Below, piece after piece: positions 17,346-27,708 of a DNA stretch of 64,000 bases (positions within the stretch are counted from its first letter, which is position 1; the number at the start of each line of letters is the position of its first letter). Location of the stretch: assembly GCF_022014595.1 (NCBI RefSeq), contig NZ_CP091740.1, positions 1,724,200-1,788,199 of the forward strand. The letters are read 5' to 3'. Origin of the DNA: Solitalea lacus (GTDB lineage Bacteria > Bacteroidota > Bacteroidia > Sphingobacteriales > Sphingobacteriaceae). The position numbers were made by a program, and so were the translations under genes. The notes under the pieces are model-generated. The model ran no database searches. It saw nothing but the letters and a program-made list of their open reading frames with translations, and was not told the origin of the DNA.

Positions 17346-19685
17346 TTATTTGTTTTGTTGAGGTGCTCCAGATGATGCAGAGTTCCTTTCAAGTTGCATT
17401 AAGTTTGGTTGTTTTTCGCGCTGCTTTTGCTTGAAAAGTTGAAACTGTGATGCTACGGCTTGTGCTGGATAATTATTGTTTGTTAAATCGATATCGGCAG
17501 TTTCTTTAAATGGGTCTAAAACGAACTGTTTAACCGGTTTTTCGGTAACAAACAATTTCGAAACTTTCTGATTATTTTTTCTCCAAATTTCAGCAGGAAT
17601 GCGAATAACTTCTTTAGTTCCGTCTTCATACTCCATTTGCATTATTAAAGGCATTACTAAACCACCAATGTTTTCAAAGTCGATTAAGTAAATATTAGTT
17701 GAAGCCGACGCTGCTTGTTTCTCACTTTCGTTTAAATTACTGACAAGAGCTTGATAACGTTTACGCTCCTGGTCTGTAATTGCTAAAGCATCGTATTTGT
17801 TATAGAAATCCTGTAACTCCGGAAAGCGGTCAACTCGGTATTCCTTAATACTGCTTTGATTACGTTGGTCCGACATGGAAAGCGGTGTTTCTTTTTGTTG
17901 TTTACGCTTAGCCGTTTTTTCAATATCAGGGTTTTGTGAATCGATTTTGTACCAGCTTACATTTTTAATGGCAATATCCACTGCATCGGTTCCGTAAAAC
18001 CATCCACGCCAAAACCAGTCAAGGTCAACCCCAGATGCATCTTCCATGGTTCTAAAGAAATCGGCAGGTTGTGGATGTTTAAACTTCCAGCGTTTAGCAT
18101 ATTCTTTAAAGGAATAATCAAATAATTCACGGCCCATAATGGTTTCGCGCAAAATGTTTAAAGCTGTTGCAGGTTTACCATATGCATTATTACCAAATTG
18201 GATAATTGACTCAGAGTTCGACATGATTGGCTCTAACGTGGATTTATCACTCGACATATATTGAATTATATTGCGAGGCTCACCTCTTCTTGAGGGATAA
18301 TTTTGTTCCCATTCCTGCTCACTTAAGTACTGTAAAAAGGTATTCAATCCTTCATCCATCCAGCTCCATTGACGTTCATCTGAGTTTATAATCATAGGAA
18401 AGAAGTTATGTCCAACTTCGTGAATCACTACTGAGATTAAACCGTATTTGGTATCAGACGAATAGGTGCCATCTTTCTCGGGGCGTGGGCCATTGAAGCA
18501 GATCATAGGATATTCCATACCTCCAACTGGTCCATTTACTGAAATGGCAACAGGATAAGGGTAGTCAAATGTATAACGCGAATAAACTTCTAAAGTATGA
18601 GCAATGGCTTGAGTAGAGTACTTTTCCCAAAGCGGATTACCCTCTTTAGGATAAGCTGACATTGCCAAGACTGTTTTTCCGTTTACGTTTACACCCATAG
18701 CATCCCAAATAAATTTTCGAGAGGATGCCCAGGCAAAATCACGAACATTATCTCCATAAAATACCCAGGTCTTTTTCTCCTTAGAATGAGTTTTTTCTTT
18801 TGAGCTTGCTTCGTCTTGAGAAACAATTATTATAGGTTTTTTGGTTGAGGTTTTAGCATCCTCAAGTAAGTTTAACTGTTTTTTACTTAGTACTTGCGCT
18901 GCATTTTGCAACACACCGGTTGCCATTACAATGTGATCAGCAGGAACAGTAATACTTACTTTGTAATCACCAAATTCAAGAGCAAATTCACCAGTGCCTA
19001 AAAATTGTTTATGCTGCCATCCGTTTACATCGTCATAAACACAAAGACGAGGGAACCATTGGGCCATTTCATAAATATAGTTGCCATCTTCGGCAAAGTA
19101 TTCCATCGATCCACGCCCACCGTTTTTACGTGAATCATTGATATAGTTAAACCAATCAACAGAAAAACTAAATGTTGCACCTGGCTTTAGCGGTTGAGGT
19201 AAGTCAACACGCATCATCGTTTTGTTGATGGTAAACAATAAGGTTTTGCCAGTAGCATCTTTTACCGATCTGATCTGGTAACCGAGTTTGGTTTTAGGAT
19301 TCACTAATCGTTCAAAGCCTTCAAAACTCATGTTTTCAACCTTGCCATTCGTTTGTGTTAGGTAGCTATCTGAGTTAGTGGCATAAATGTTCTGATCAAG
19401 CTGAATCCATAAGTAAGTCAGTGCATCAGGTGAGTTATTGTGGTAGGTGATGGTTTCTGAGCCAGTAACGCTCTGATTGTCATCGTTCAACTCCACCTTA
19501 ATGTTATAATCAACTTTTTGCTGCCAGTAAGCATGACCAGGAGCCCCTGAGCCATTCCTATAATCATTCGGAGTAGGCCAAAGCTCTTGTAGTTGATGAA
19601 ATTTGTTGTCGTTGTAAATGCCTCCTTGTGCAAATAAATTAAGTGAACAACAAACACAAAAAATAAATAGTAAAGCTTTTTTCAT
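17346..19685 (-). CDS. M1 family metallopeptidase, exported
   Basis: This is a 779-residue zinc aminopeptidase-like protein with a signal peptide ending at NLFAQ. An N-terminal beta domain (about 50-270) precedes the catalytic domain. The substrate-anchoring GGMEYPMI replaces the GAMEN motif. The zinc site is HEVGHNFF (HExxH) with the downstream Glu in WMDEGLNTF. The C-terminal third lacks the helical domain of classic aminopeptidase N and ends in a Gln/Asn-rich tail. Export to the periplasm or outer membrane is expected. It lies between HupE/UreJ-like and DUF6702 genes on the same strand. Aminopeptidase activity is likely, but the physiological substrate is unknown. Confidence 0.93.
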   Translation of the reverse strand: MKKALLFIFCVCCSLNLFAQGGIYNDNKFHQLQELWPTPNDYRNGSGAPGHAYWQQKVDYNIKVELNDDNQSVTGSETITYHNNSPDALTYLWIQLDQNIYATNSDSYLTQTNGKVENMSFEGFERLVNPKTKLGYQIRSVKDATGKTLLFTINKTMMRVDLPQPLKPGATFSFSVDWFNYINDSRKNGGRGSMEYFAEDGNYIYEMAQWFPRLCVYDDVNGWQHKQFLGTGEFALEFGDYKVSITVPADHIVMATGVLQNAAQVLSKKQLNLLEDAKTSTKKPIIIVSQDEASSKEKTHSKEKKTWVFYGDNVRDFAWASSRKFIWDAMGVNVNGKTVLAMSAYPKEGNPLWEKYSTQAIAHTLEVYSRYTFDYPYPVAISVNGPVGGMEYPMICFNGPRPEKDGTYSSDTKYGLISVVIHEVGHNFFPMIINSDERQWSWMDEGLNTFLQYLSEQEWEQNYPSRRGEPRNIIQYMSSDKSTLEPIMSNSESIIQFGNNAYGKPATALNILRETIMGRELFDYSFKEYAKRWKFKHPQPADFFRTMEDASGVDLDWFWRGWFYGTDAVDIAIKNVSWYKIDSQNPDIEKTAKRKQQKETPLSMSDQRNQSSIKEYRVDRFPELQDFYNKYDALAITDQERKRYQALVSNLNESEKQAASASTNIYLIDFENIGGLVMPLIMQMEYEDGTKEVIRIPAEIWRKNNQKVSKLFVTEKPVKQFVLDPFKETADIDLTNNNYPAQAVASQFQLFKQKQREKQPNLMQLERNSASSGAPQQNK

Positions 19686-19821
19686 ATAGTTTTAGGTTGA
19701 TTATAATCATAATCGGGTCTAAAATAGTTGTATGAATTTATATAGAAAAACAGTTGTGGTAACATTTATATTGCAAAAAGAACTTGGTGTTAAAGACTTT
19801 AGCTAGTGCAATGTTTCCCTG

Positions 19822-20403
19822 TCAAAAAAAATAGTTTGTCGGAAATCGTTGCCACATCCAAATCATAGCCTGAATTAAAACCGGAACTGAAATAAGGTAG
19901 TTTATTGGTTGAGATTTGAGTTTCAGGAAACGAGCAAGCATGTAAATAATCAATAATATAGCTGTAATTATAATAATTTGACCTAGCTCCAGTCCGATGT
20001 TAAATGGCAAGAGAGTAGTGAATGCATTAAACTCCATACCCATAAATAAATCTTTTAATAACCGAGAAAATCCCATGCCATGGATCAATCCGAAAAAGCC
20101 TGAAAATAACACCCGATAGTTATTTAGTAGAGGAATAAATAAATTCTCAATACAGGTAAAAAAAATGGTAAAGGCAATCAAAAATTCAACTATGGCACCA
20201 TCTATAATAATGAGGTTAAGTGCACAAAGAGCAAGTGTAATAGAGTGGGCGATAGTAAAGGAGGTGATTATCCAAAAAATCTTTTTCCGATCTTTAATAT
20301 CATAAATAGCACAAATTGCAAAAAGGAAGAGGATATGATCGTAGCCTTCAAGATCGAGAATATGGAAAAAACCTTGCTGCAGAAATGTAATGAACTGATC
20401 CAT
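19822..20403 (-). CDS. HupE/UreJ-like membrane protein
   Basis: This 193-residue protein has about six hydrophobic segments. The N-terminal HILDLEGYDHILFLFAICAIYD, the SFTIAHSITLALCAL segment with its conserved His, and GFFGLIHGMGFSRLL match the HupE/UreJ_2 family. Relatives include nickel/cobalt permease-like proteins, and the His-containing helices suggest metal handling, but transport has not been shown for this subfamily. It starts 50 bp after the glpD stop on the same strand and precedes the M1 peptidase. A metal supply role for the neighbouring zinc peptidase is only a speculation. Confidence 0.82.
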   Translation of the reverse strand: MDQFITFLQQGFFHILDLEGYDHILFLFAICAIYDIKDRKKIFWIITSFTIAHSITLALCALNLIIIDGAIVEFLIAFTIFFTCIENLFIPLLNNYRVLFSGFFGLIHGMGFSRLLKDLFMGMEFNAFTTLLPFNIGLELGQIIIITAILLIIYMLARFLKLKSQPINYLISVPVLIQAMIWMWQRFPTNYFF

Positions 20404-20453
20404 GCAGCCAAAAATATATTCTTTCTCTAAATATTGAGACTTTTGATTAGCTG

Positions 20454-22019
20454 CTAGCTTTTAATGCGGTAGTTTTCAGCCACTTTTGAAAAGTTAGTCA
20501 GCTGAGAATCAACCCAACTTTCATCCTTGTTCAACTCACCAGCCATCATTAATGCAACCTCTCTGGCAATATTGATAGTAACCTGTGCATCTAATAAAAG
20601 AGCACGCGTTCGGCGCGCCAAAACATCCTCCAATGTCATTGCCATTTCTTCTCGAATCCCCCAAATTATTTCTGCTTTTAGATAAGGTAAGGAAGGATGA
20701 ATTTTTTCTCCCAATTCTGGACAGTCAGCATGCAATTTTCTGAGGGGAACAATATCTGATCCATAATGACGCAGATCATCATTTGAGTCAATATTATCCG
20801 TCCAACCATGGATTTTTAAATCGCTGGTAATAGATTTACGCTCGGTAAGGGAGCCAACTAAACAAGCCTTATCAATCACATCTTCACCCATTTTTCGATA
20901 GGTTGTCCATTTGCCACCTGCTACGGTTATTAAGCCTGATTCTGAAATCAAAATGCTGTGATCTCTGGATATGGTTGCCGTGTGGCCTCCATTTCCATTT
21001 TTTACGAGGGGACGTAATCCGGCAAAAACACTTTTAACATCACTGGCCGTAGGGTCCTTTTCTAAGTAGCGAGCTGCATGTTTCAATATAAAATCAATTT
21101 CTTCAGGCAGGGCTTTGGGTTCCAGGCTGGGCTCGGTAACAGGCGTATCAGTTGTTCCAACGACCACTTTATTATGCCAGGGGATAGCGAATAATACCCT
21201 TCCGTCATCTGTATGTGGAACCATAATAGCGCTCTTTCCAGGTAGGAAATCTTTGTCTAAAACCAGATGAATCCCTTGGCTTGGTGCAATGATTTTTTTA
21301 TGATTGGGATCGTCGGCTTGCATTAATGAATCTACAAAAACGCCAGTTGCGTTAATTACAACTTTGCTTTTTAGTTCAAACTCATTGCCTGAAAGAACAT
21401 CTGTGGCCAAAACTCCCGCAATGAAATTTTGTACCTTAATGAAATTAGTTACTTTGAAATAATTGACAATTGTAGCTCCATGATCAGCCGCGGTTTGTGC
21501 CAGACTTATGGCCAAACGTGCATCATCAAACTGGCCATCCTGATAAATAACCCCCCCCTTTAAACTTTCATATTCTAATGTGGGTATATGTTTCAGGGTT
21601 TCAGCAACCGAAAGAAACTCAGAAGGGCCTAATCCTAGTTTTCCTGCCAATAAATCATAAAACTTTAGTCCAATGCCATAAAAAGGGCCAGACCACCAAT
21701 TGTAATTAGGTACAATAAATGATAAGTTATGAACCAAGTGTGGGGCATTTTGAATTAAAAGGCCTCGTTCTTTTAATGCCTCAAGTACTAATGAAAGATT
21801 ACCTTGCTGTAAATACCTTACACCACCGTGTATAAGTTTCGTTGATCGGCTTGATGTTCCCTTTGCAAAGTCTTCTTGCTCGAGTAATAACGTTTTATAT
21901 CCCCGGGTTGCTGATTCAACAGCCGCACCCAAACCTGTGGCTCCACCTCCTACAATTATGATATCCCAGGTTTGCCCCTCCATCAGGTTTATAGCATCTA
22001 ACATTTGCTGGCGCTTCAT
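20454..22019 (-). CDS. glpD: Glycerol-3-phosphate dehydrogenase/oxidase (FAD)
   Basis: This 521-residue flavoprotein oxidises sn-glycerol-3-phosphate to dihydroxyacetone phosphate at the inner face of the membrane and feeds electrons to quinone. FAD-binding is by IIIVGGGATGLGAAVESATRG (residues 20-40). The GlpD signature follows as TSSRSTKLIHGGVRYL. The middle region has VVGTTDTP and FAGLRPLV, the C-terminal FAD contact is TVAGGKWTTYRKM, and the C-terminal cap domain has EMAMTLEDVLARRTRALLLDA. Length and motifs are complete. No glycerol kinase or facilitator gene is nearby. It is the first gene of the minus-strand run and may be co-transcribed with the HupE/UreJ-like gene. Confidence 0.95.
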   Translation of the reverse strand: MKRQQMLDAINLMEGQTWDIIIVGGGATGLGAAVESATRGYKTLLLEQEDFAKGTSSRSTKLIHGGVRYLQQGNLSLVLEALKERGLLIQNAPHLVHNLSFIVPNYNWWSGPFYGIGLKFYDLLAGKLGLGPSEFLSVAETLKHIPTLEYESLKGGVIYQDGQFDDARLAISLAQTAADHGATIVNYFKVTNFIKVQNFIAGVLATDVLSGNEFELKSKVVINATGVFVDSLMQADDPNHKKIIAPSQGIHLVLDKDFLPGKSAIMVPHTDDGRVLFAIPWHNKVVVGTTDTPVTEPSLEPKALPEEIDFILKHAARYLEKDPTASDVKSVFAGLRPLVKNGNGGHTATISRDHSILISESGLITVAGGKWTTYRKMGEDVIDKACLVGSLTERKSITSDLKIHGWTDNIDSNDDLRHYGSDIVPLRKLHADCPELGEKIHPSLPYLKAEIIWGIREEMAMTLEDVLARRTRALLLDAQVTINIAREVALMMAGELNKDESWVDSQLTNFSKVAENYRIKS

Positions 22020-22156
22020 AACAGTTATTACTTATCCTCAAATTAAAAAAAATAAGTTTAGGTTTCTAAGCAAAGAACCATAATCTAAATTGACTTTGGT
22101 TTAAACAGGGCAAAATGTTAATTGTTATAAAGTTGAAAGGGTATAGTTATTTGATT

Positions 22157-22384
22157 ATGAAACGCATTGTAATTATTAGCCTGGAATATATCTTTCTGTT
22201 TTTATTCTTGCTAGGACCGTTGATGAGGGTTGTGGAACAAGTAGCTCACTCTTATGGCCTTTATTTGCGGCCAATGGGACTTATAGGATTGTACATTTGC
22301 GGATTAGGAAGTATAGGGCTTACAATTACCTTATTGCTCGAAGAATTTTACTATCCTGATCCAAACAAGCCCAATATTGAATAA
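22157..22384 (+). CDS. Small two-helix membrane protein
   Basis: This 75-residue protein has two hydrophobic helices (IVIISLEYIFLFLFLLGPL and GLIGLYICGLGSIGLTITLLL) and a short polar tail. I do not recognise a family. The ATG at 22157 gives a typical MKR start; an in-frame ATG at 22115 would add 14 residues and cannot be excluded. Its layout resembles that of the other small membrane protein at 23411. It lies divergent from glpD. A hairpin at 22521-22548 follows it. Confidence 0.55.
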   Translation: MKRIVIISLEYIFLFLFLLGPLMRVVEQVAHSYGLYLRPMGLIGLYICGLGSIGLTITLLLEEFYYPDPNKPNIE

Positions 22385-22520
22385 TTTATTAACAAGCATT
22401 AAACCTTTATATAGTTACGTTGTCAAAATATAAAATTTGTTTAAACGTTTAATTAGGTAGTAAGTTGAACCGTTTCTTAAAAGAAATTGTGTTAGGTTTA
22501 GTTATAGTTTAGTTCGTAGA

Positions 22521-22548
22521 AGCCCCTTACCGTAAAAAGTAAGGGGCT
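22521..22548 (+). terminator. Hairpin after small membrane protein gene
   Basis: AGCCCCTTAC (22521-22530) and GTAAGGGGCT (22539-22548) form a perfect 10-bp stem with an 8-nt loop. No T-run follows, so termination is likely but not certain. Confidence 0.6.
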
Positions 22549-22599
22549 ACTTATTACTAATTACAATCGATTCCGGCTTTATTTTTCAACTATACAAAT

Positions 22600-22937
22600 A
22601 TGAATATTGAATTGCTGCAATCTTATTGCAAGGCTCTGCCATTTGTTACTGAGGTATAAAATGGGACGATTTGTGTTTTCTAATCGGGAATAAAATGTTT
22701 TGCGTTATGGGTTTATCCGGAGATTTTGGAGTTTCGGTTAAAGTTACTGATGAAGACTTTAGTTTAATGATTGAACGAGATGGGATAGTGCCTGCTCCAT
22801 ACCTTGCTCGTTATAAATGGATTTACATTTCAAACCCAAATGCATTGAATGAAGCTGAGTGGCAAAAAATAATTAAGGAATCATATGCACTTATAAAAGG
22901 AAAATTGCCCAAAAAGGTGCTTAATAGCCTGATTTAA
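22600..22937 (+). pseudogene. MmcQ/YjbR family protein, frameshifted
   Basis: From the ATG at 22600 the frame reads MNIELLQSYCKALPFVTE and then stops at 22657-22659. In the +2 frame the protein continues directly as KWDDLCFLIGNKMFCVMG, a long middle part, and LARYKWIYISNPNALNEAEW, ending KGKLPKKVLNSLI. Joined, this is a typical MmcQ/YjbR protein of about 112 residues, with the N-terminal LALPxVTE pattern and the C-terminal LPKK motif. The break is a single missing base at about 22654-22656. The 3' part has an in-frame ATG at 22695 but would lack the N-terminal helix. It may be a true inactivating deletion or a sequencing error. Confidence 0.8.
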
Positions 22938-23410
22938 AGTCGACTATTGTGTCGATATTCACAATAATTCGGGGCATATTAATTTGTTGGTGTTATCAGA
23001 TGAAGCTAAATGTTTTGTTGTTGTGTAGAATTTAAGGCAGTGAATCTGTGTTCAAAAATGGCAATTTGACGCTAATTTGCATGATTCTGAATCCTTTCCT
23101 AAAACAGGTGTATATAATCGTATTCAGTATAATTATTTTTAACTAATTGTTATAAATTTTAAATAAAAATTAATCATTCCAAACCTTTAAAACACTCTAA
23201 TTTTAAAGCTTTTTTAAAATTGTAAAACATTAATCAGCTAATGGGTTATTTGGTACGAAAATAGTACTATTTAAGACAAGGAATAAGTGAGTTTAGGAGT
23301 ATTTTCTTTAAAGTTAATTGTTCCTTTTTTTGCGAAAACGTTTTTGTAAGTTCTTGAATTATAGTTTTTTAACGTAACTTAACATTTTAACATAACTTAG
23401 CTGTTTAATT
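22938..23410. other. AT-rich intergenic region, no gene seen
   Basis: These 473 bp are very AT-rich and contain no ORF with coding character on either strand. They presumably hold the promoter of the small membrane protein at 23411. A short inverted repeat GTAC...GTAC lies near 23252-23270. Nothing else is recognised. Confidence 0.5.
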
Positions 23411-23635
23411 ATGAAAACTCAGTCGCACCATAGCCCACTTTATTGGTTGGTTGTGTTCTTTACAGGCCTATTTATTTTAGGGATTATGATTAAAGTAGTA
23501 TCGTTTATGATTAATCCTAAAGAGGGACTTGGACCGGTTGTTGATTCAATTGGCTGGTACCTTTTCTTACCTGGCGCTGCCGGGCTATTAATTCTGATGT
23601 TGGTTCATGCCATATTTCAGAAGAAAATGGAATAG
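23411..23635 (+). CDS. Small two-helix membrane protein
   Basis: This 74-residue protein has two hydrophobic segments (LYWLVVFFTGLFILGIMIKVV and WYLFLPGAAGLLILMLVHAIF) joined by a polar loop NPKEGLGPVVDSIG. The short N-terminus is His/Ser-rich and the tail is basic. Function is unknown. A strong terminator follows at 23665-23698, which supports a real monocistronic gene. Confidence 0.65.
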   Translation: MKTQSHHSPLYWLVVFFTGLFILGIMIKVVSFMINPKEGLGPVVDSIGWYLFLPGAAGLLILMLVHAIFQKKME

Positions 23636-23664
23636 TACGCTCAAGGCTCTCCCTAGGCTCTCAG

Positions 23665-23698
23665 AGAAAAGGCGGTTTTACTCAAAACCGCCTTTTCT
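23665..23698. terminator. Strong hairpin terminator
   Basis: A perfect stem of about 15 bp has its arms at 23665-23679 and 23684-23698 (core AAAAGGCGGTTTT) with loop ACTC. T-rich DNA lies on both sides. It ends the small membrane protein gene and may act in both directions. Confidence 0.85.
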
Positions 23699-23712
23699 AT
23701 TTATAGGTCTAT

Positions 23713-23747
23713 AAAGAAAAATCCCAATCTCTTATGAAACTGGGATT
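23713..23747 (-). terminator. Terminator for nrdA
   Basis: On the minus strand AATCCCA (23741-23747) pairs with TGGGATT (23720-23726) and is followed by a T-tract. It lies 48 bp after the nrdA stop. Confidence 0.7.
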
Positions 23748-23794
23748 AGTATTAAAAAACGTCAACTTATTTAAGGACGATTCAAGATTTTAAA

Positions 23795-26161
23795 CTATGC
23801 CGAGCAGGTAACACATCCCTCTTCCATAGTACAAACAGGTCCGCTGATTTCCTCTTCAACACCAGTATGTTGTATTATAGGTTCAATTTGTTTTTCAGCT
23901 TGTTGTTCAACTGTAAATTTAACAGCAGCATTTGCCGCCTGTGTACGTAAATAATACATGCCGGTTTTTAAACCTTTTTTCCATGCGTAAAAATGCATTG
24001 AAGTAAGTTTGGCGGTATTAGGGCTTTGTACAAATAAGTTTAACGATTGGCTTTGACAGGTGTACGCACCACGGTCAGCTGCCATGTCAATTAAAGTACG
24101 TTGCTTAATTTCCCAAACGGTTTTGTAAAGATCCTTAATATTTTGTGGGATCTCTGGAATGTCCTGAATAGAACCTTCTGCAGCAATAATTTTATTTTTC
24201 ATGGTGTTGTTCCACAAGTTTAGTGCAACAAGATCTTTCAATAAGTGCTTGTTTACAACAATAAACTCGCCTGACAATACACGACGAACATAAATATTTG
24301 AAGTATAAGGCTCAAAACATTCATTATTACCAAATATTTGTGAGGTTGAAGCCGTAGGCATTGGGGCAATTAATAATGAATTACGAATACCGTATTTCTT
24401 AATTTCTTGTTTAAGTGCCGCAAAATCCCAACGAGTAGAAGGAGTCACTCCCCACATATCAAATTGCAGAATGCCTTTTGATGCAGGTGAACCCTCATAA
24501 GTAGGATATGGGCCATCAACCTTCGATAGATCTTTTGATGCTGATAAGGCTGCAAAATAGATGGTTTCAGCGATTTCTTGGTTCAACTTCTGTGCTTCAG
24601 GAGACTCAAAAGGATGACGCAGCATAATAAACACATCCGCCAAACCTTGAATTCCTAAACCAACCGGACGGTGACGCATGTTTGAGTTGCGCGCTTCTTC
24701 AACCGGATAATAATTATTGTCAATTATCTTGTTAAGGTTCAATGTTGCCTGGTAGGTTACTTCGTAAAGTTTATTATGGTCAAACTCCCCATTGGTAACA
24801 AACTTAGGAAGTGCTAGAGATGCAAGGTTACAAACTGCAACTTCATCTTCCGAAGTGTATTCCATAATTTCGGTACATAAATTCGATGATTTAATTGTAC
24901 CTAAATTTTTCTGGTTCGATTTTTTGTTAGCTGCATCTTTATAAAGCATGTATGGGGTGCCTGTTTCTATTTGGGCATCCATGATAGCAAACCATAATTC
25001 TTGTGCCTTTATGGTTTTGCGAGCACGATCCTCTTTTTCATACTTTTCGTATAGTGCCTCAAACTCTTCACCATAGGTGTCATGTAAGCCTGGTGCCTCA
25101 TGTGGACAGAACAAACTCCAGCTGCCATTTTCTTCTACGCGTTTCATGAATAAATCAGGAATCCAAAGGGCATAGAACAAATCACGGGCACGGAGTTCTT
25201 CTTTTCCATGGTTCTTACGCAAGTCAAGGAATTCAAAAATATCGGCATGCCATGGCTCTAAATAGATTGCGAATGCACCTTTTCGCTTACCTCCGCCTTG
25301 GTCAACATAGCGAGCAGTGTCATTGAAAACACGCAACATTGGCACAATACCGTTAGATGTACCATTGGTTCCGCTAATATAAGATCCCGTTGCACGGATA
25401 TTGTGAATGCTTAAGCCAATACCACCGGCAGATTGTGAAATTTTTGCGGTTTGTTTAAGCGTATCATAAATGCCTTCAATACTGTCGTCTTTCATGGTTA
25501 ATAAGAAACATGACGACATTTGAGCTTTTGGTGTACCAGCATTGAAAAGTGTTGGAGTTGCGTGAGTAAACCATTTTTCCGACATCAAATTATAAGTTTT
25601 GATTGCCGATTCGATGTCTTCTTTGTGAATACCAACCGCCACACGCATATACATGTGTTGAGGACGCTCAGCAACTCTACCGTTTAGTTTAAGTAAATAG
25701 GAGCGCTCAATGGTTTTAAAGCCGAAGTAATCAAATGAGAAGTCACGGTCGTAAATAATGCTTGAATCCAGAATATCTGCATTTTCACGAATGATTTCAA
25801 TTATATCATCTCCAAGTAATTGAGCATTTTGGCCTGTTTTTGGATCAACATAATTATAGAGTTTCTCCATAGTTTTGGAGAAGGACTTTTCAGTGTTTTT
25901 ATGGAGATTGGAAACGGCAATTCGAGATGCCAATAAAGCATAATCAGGATGCTTTACAGTCAATGACGCAGCAGTTTCGGCAGCAAGGTTATCCAGTTCA
26001 GAAGTTGTAACTCCGTCATATAAACCCTCAATAACTTTTTTTGCCACATCAATTGGGTCAACGTGTACCGGGTCAAGACCATAATTGAGTTTTTCTATCC
26101 TGGCGGTGATTTTATCAAATTTCACCGATTCAGTTCTGCCGTCGCGTTTTATTACAAACAT
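23795..26161 (-). CDS. nrdA: Class Ia ribonucleoside-diphosphate reductase, alpha subunit
   Basis: This 788-residue catalytic subunit reduces ribonucleoside diphosphates to deoxyribonucleotides. An ATP-cone regulatory domain spans residues 1-95 ([18 protein letters not shown]...). The active-site region has SSCFLL, the Asn-Leu-Cys-x-Glu motif in [10 protein letters not shown], and the partner Cys in [11 protein letters not shown]. The radical-transfer region is present, and a C-terminal redox Cys pair is seen in [12 protein letters not shown]. Length fits a class Ia enzyme with one ATP cone. It follows nrdB by 89 bp on the same strand; nrdB is transcribed first. No NrdR box was recognised. 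Confidence 0.96.
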   Translation of the reverse strand: MFVIKRDGRTESVKFDKITARIEKLNYGLDPVHVDPIDVAKKVIEGLYDGVTTSELDNLAAETAASLTVKHPDYALLASRIAVSNLHKNTEKSFSKTMEKLYNYVDPKTGQNAQLLGDDIIEIIRENADILDSSIIYDRDFSFDYFGFKTIERSYLLKLNGRVAERPQHMYMRVAVGIHKEDIESAIKTYNLMSEKWFTHATPTLFNAGTPKAQMSSCFLLTMKDDSIEGIYDTLKQTAKISQSAGGIGLSIHNIRATGSYISGTNGTSNGIVPMLRVFNDTARYVDQGGGKRKGAFAIYLEPWHADIFEFLDLRKNHGKEELRARDLFYALWIPDLFMKRVEENGSWSLFCPHEAPGLHDTYGEEFEALYEKYEKEDRARKTIKAQELWFAIMDAQIETGTPYMLYKDAANKKSNQKNLGTIKSSNLCTEIMEYTSEDEVAVCNLASLALPKFVTNGEFDHNKLYEVTYQATLNLNKIIDNNYYPVEEARNSNMRHRPVGLGIQGLADVFIMLRHPFESPEAQKLNQEIAETIYFAALSASKDLSKVDGPYPTYEGSPASKGILQFDMWGVTPSTRWDFAALKQEIKKYGIRNSLLIAPMPTASTSQIFGNNECFEPYTSNIYVRRVLSGEFIVVNKHLLKDLVALNLWNNTMKNKIIAAEGSIQDIPEIPQNIKDLYKTVWEIKQRTLIDMAADRGAYTCQSQSLNLFVQSPNTAKLTSMHFYAWKKGLKTGMYYLRTQAANAAVKFTVEQQAEKQIEPIIQHTGVEEEISGPVCTMEEGCVTCSA

Positions 26162-26250
26162 AGTTTAAGAGGTTAGAAGCGTTATTTTAAAAATAGTATA
26201 ATTAAGTTAACAGATTGATTTTGTGTGCTTCAAAGTGCTGTTAGCTTTTA

Positions 26251-27222
26251 TTAAAAGTCTTCATCTAAAGAGAAAATATTAGAGTCTTTATCAGACATTA
26301 CACCGCTTTTTTGATAATCGCCAACACGTTTTTCAAAAAAGTTGGTTTTTCCTTGTAAAGAAATCATTTCCATGAAGTCGAACGGATTGGTAGCGTTGTA
26401 AATTTTGTCGTATCCAAGCGCAACCAACCAGCGGTCGGCAACAAACTCAATGTACTGCTGCATCAGTTTAGCATTCATCCCAATTAAAGCAACAGGCAAG
26501 GCATCGCAGATAAATTCTTTCTCAATATTTACAGCATCTGTAATAATTTCGTGTACCCGTTGTTGCGAAAGTTTGTTTACCAACATGCTATATAATAAGC
26601 AGGCGAATTCGCAATGTGAACCCTCATCTCTCGAAATTAGTTCGTTAGAGAAAGTTAAGCCTGGCATTAATCCGCGTTTTTTAAGCCAAAAGATCGAACA
26701 AAATGAACCTGAGAAGAAAATTCCTTCAACAGCAGCAAAGGCTACCAAACGCTCGGCGAAAGTTCCATTCTCAATCCAACGCAATGCCCACTCTGCCTTT
26801 TTAGTTACGCAAGGAACGGTTTCAATAGCGTTGAACAAGCGGTTTTTCTCAACAGGATCTTTTACATATGTGTCAATTAATAATGCATATGTTTCAGAGT
26901 GAATGTTTTCCATCATGATCTGAAAACCATAATAGCAACGTGCTTCAGGAATTTGTACTTCACTCATGAAGTTTACCGCCAAATTTTCGTTCACAATGCC
27001 ATCACTTGCAGCAAAAAATGCCAACACATGCGAAATGAAGTGCCTTTCTCCGTCGTTAAAATTCTCCCAATCCTTCAAATCATGTGATAGGTCAATTTCT
27101 TCTGCTGTCCAGAAACTGGCTTCAGCCTTTTTATACATCTCCCAAATGGTGGGATACTTAATAGGAAGCAATACAAAACGCTCCTTATTTTCTTGCAAAA
27201 TTGGCTCTTGAACGATTTCCAT
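26251..27222 (-). CDS. nrdB: Class Ia ribonucleoside-diphosphate reductase, beta subunit
   Basis: This 323-residue radical-generating subunit pairs with NrdA. The ferritin-like di-iron site is visible as Asp in AASDGIV, Glu and His in MENIHSETY, Glu in [12 protein letters not shown], and the Glu-x-x-His pair in DEGSHCEF. The radical Tyr follows in HSETYALL, so this is a tyrosyl-radical (not Mn/Fe Phe-type) enzyme. The C-terminal tail [10 protein letters not shown] is the usual NrdA-binding peptide. Together with nrdA it forms a two-gene operon. Confidence 0.96.
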   Translation of the reverse strand: MEIVQEPILQENKERFVLLPIKYPTIWEMYKKAEASFWTAEEIDLSHDLKDWENFNDGERHFISHVLAFFAASDGIVNENLAVNFMSEVQIPEARCYYGFQIMMENIHSETYALLIDTYVKDPVEKNRLFNAIETVPCVTKKAEWALRWIENGTFAERLVAFAAVEGIFFSGSFCSIFWLKKRGLMPGLTFSNELISRDEGSHCEFACLLYSMLVNKLSQQRVHEIITDAVNIEKEFICDALPVALIGMNAKLMQQYIEFVADRWLVALGYDKIYNATNPFDFMEMISLQGKTNFFEKRVGDYQKSGVMSDKDSNIFSLDEDF

Positions 27223-27495
27223 ATCTATATCTTTTATACTTTTCTATTAATAACAATTAAAACCAACAATCGACAGTTTTACCACTCGCTCGGCAAACAC
27301 CTGCGTTCAACACTACAACTAGGTTGAAATCATCAATTGTAAATATTGGTGGTTTAATTGGTTTGTAGTAATACTACCGCTAAAAATGATTTTTGTTTTC
27401 AATTTTAGGATTCTGCAGCAAGAATTCGGTAGGAATTTCTTCTGCGCAACGCACTTTTAAAGATTTGCTTTAGCTAACCGATTGATTTTGTGAAC

Positions 27496-27519
27496 GGATA
27501 AGCAATTGCTTGTATATCC
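27496..27519. promoter_or_regulatory. Palindrome upstream of nrdB, possible operator
   Basis: The 486-bp gap between nrdB and the receiver gene (27223-27708) contains AAGCAATTGCTT (27500-27511), a perfect 12-nt palindrome. It overlaps a flanking GGATA on the left and is followed by TATCC. It lies 278 bp before the nrdB start, so a link to nrdB is uncertain. No other feature was recognised in the gap. Confidence 0.25.
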
Positions 27520-27708
27520 AAAGAACGAAATCAAAAGTAATTACAGACACCTATTCATATCTGATTTTCTTTTCAACAAAATGTTAGAAACGTAAGGCGC
27601 TGAAATACAGAAAATTATTCTGCTATTTAAGCGGCAAAGGGTTTTAAATTTTTAATAATACGTTTTTTTAAGTATGGCAGTACTATTAAAGGTGTAAATA
27701 GATGTGTA

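Noticed and set aside
27223-27708. Possible NrdR box or cobalamin riboswitch before nrdB
   Set aside because: No NrdR consensus pair and no B12-box sequence could be seen on either strand.
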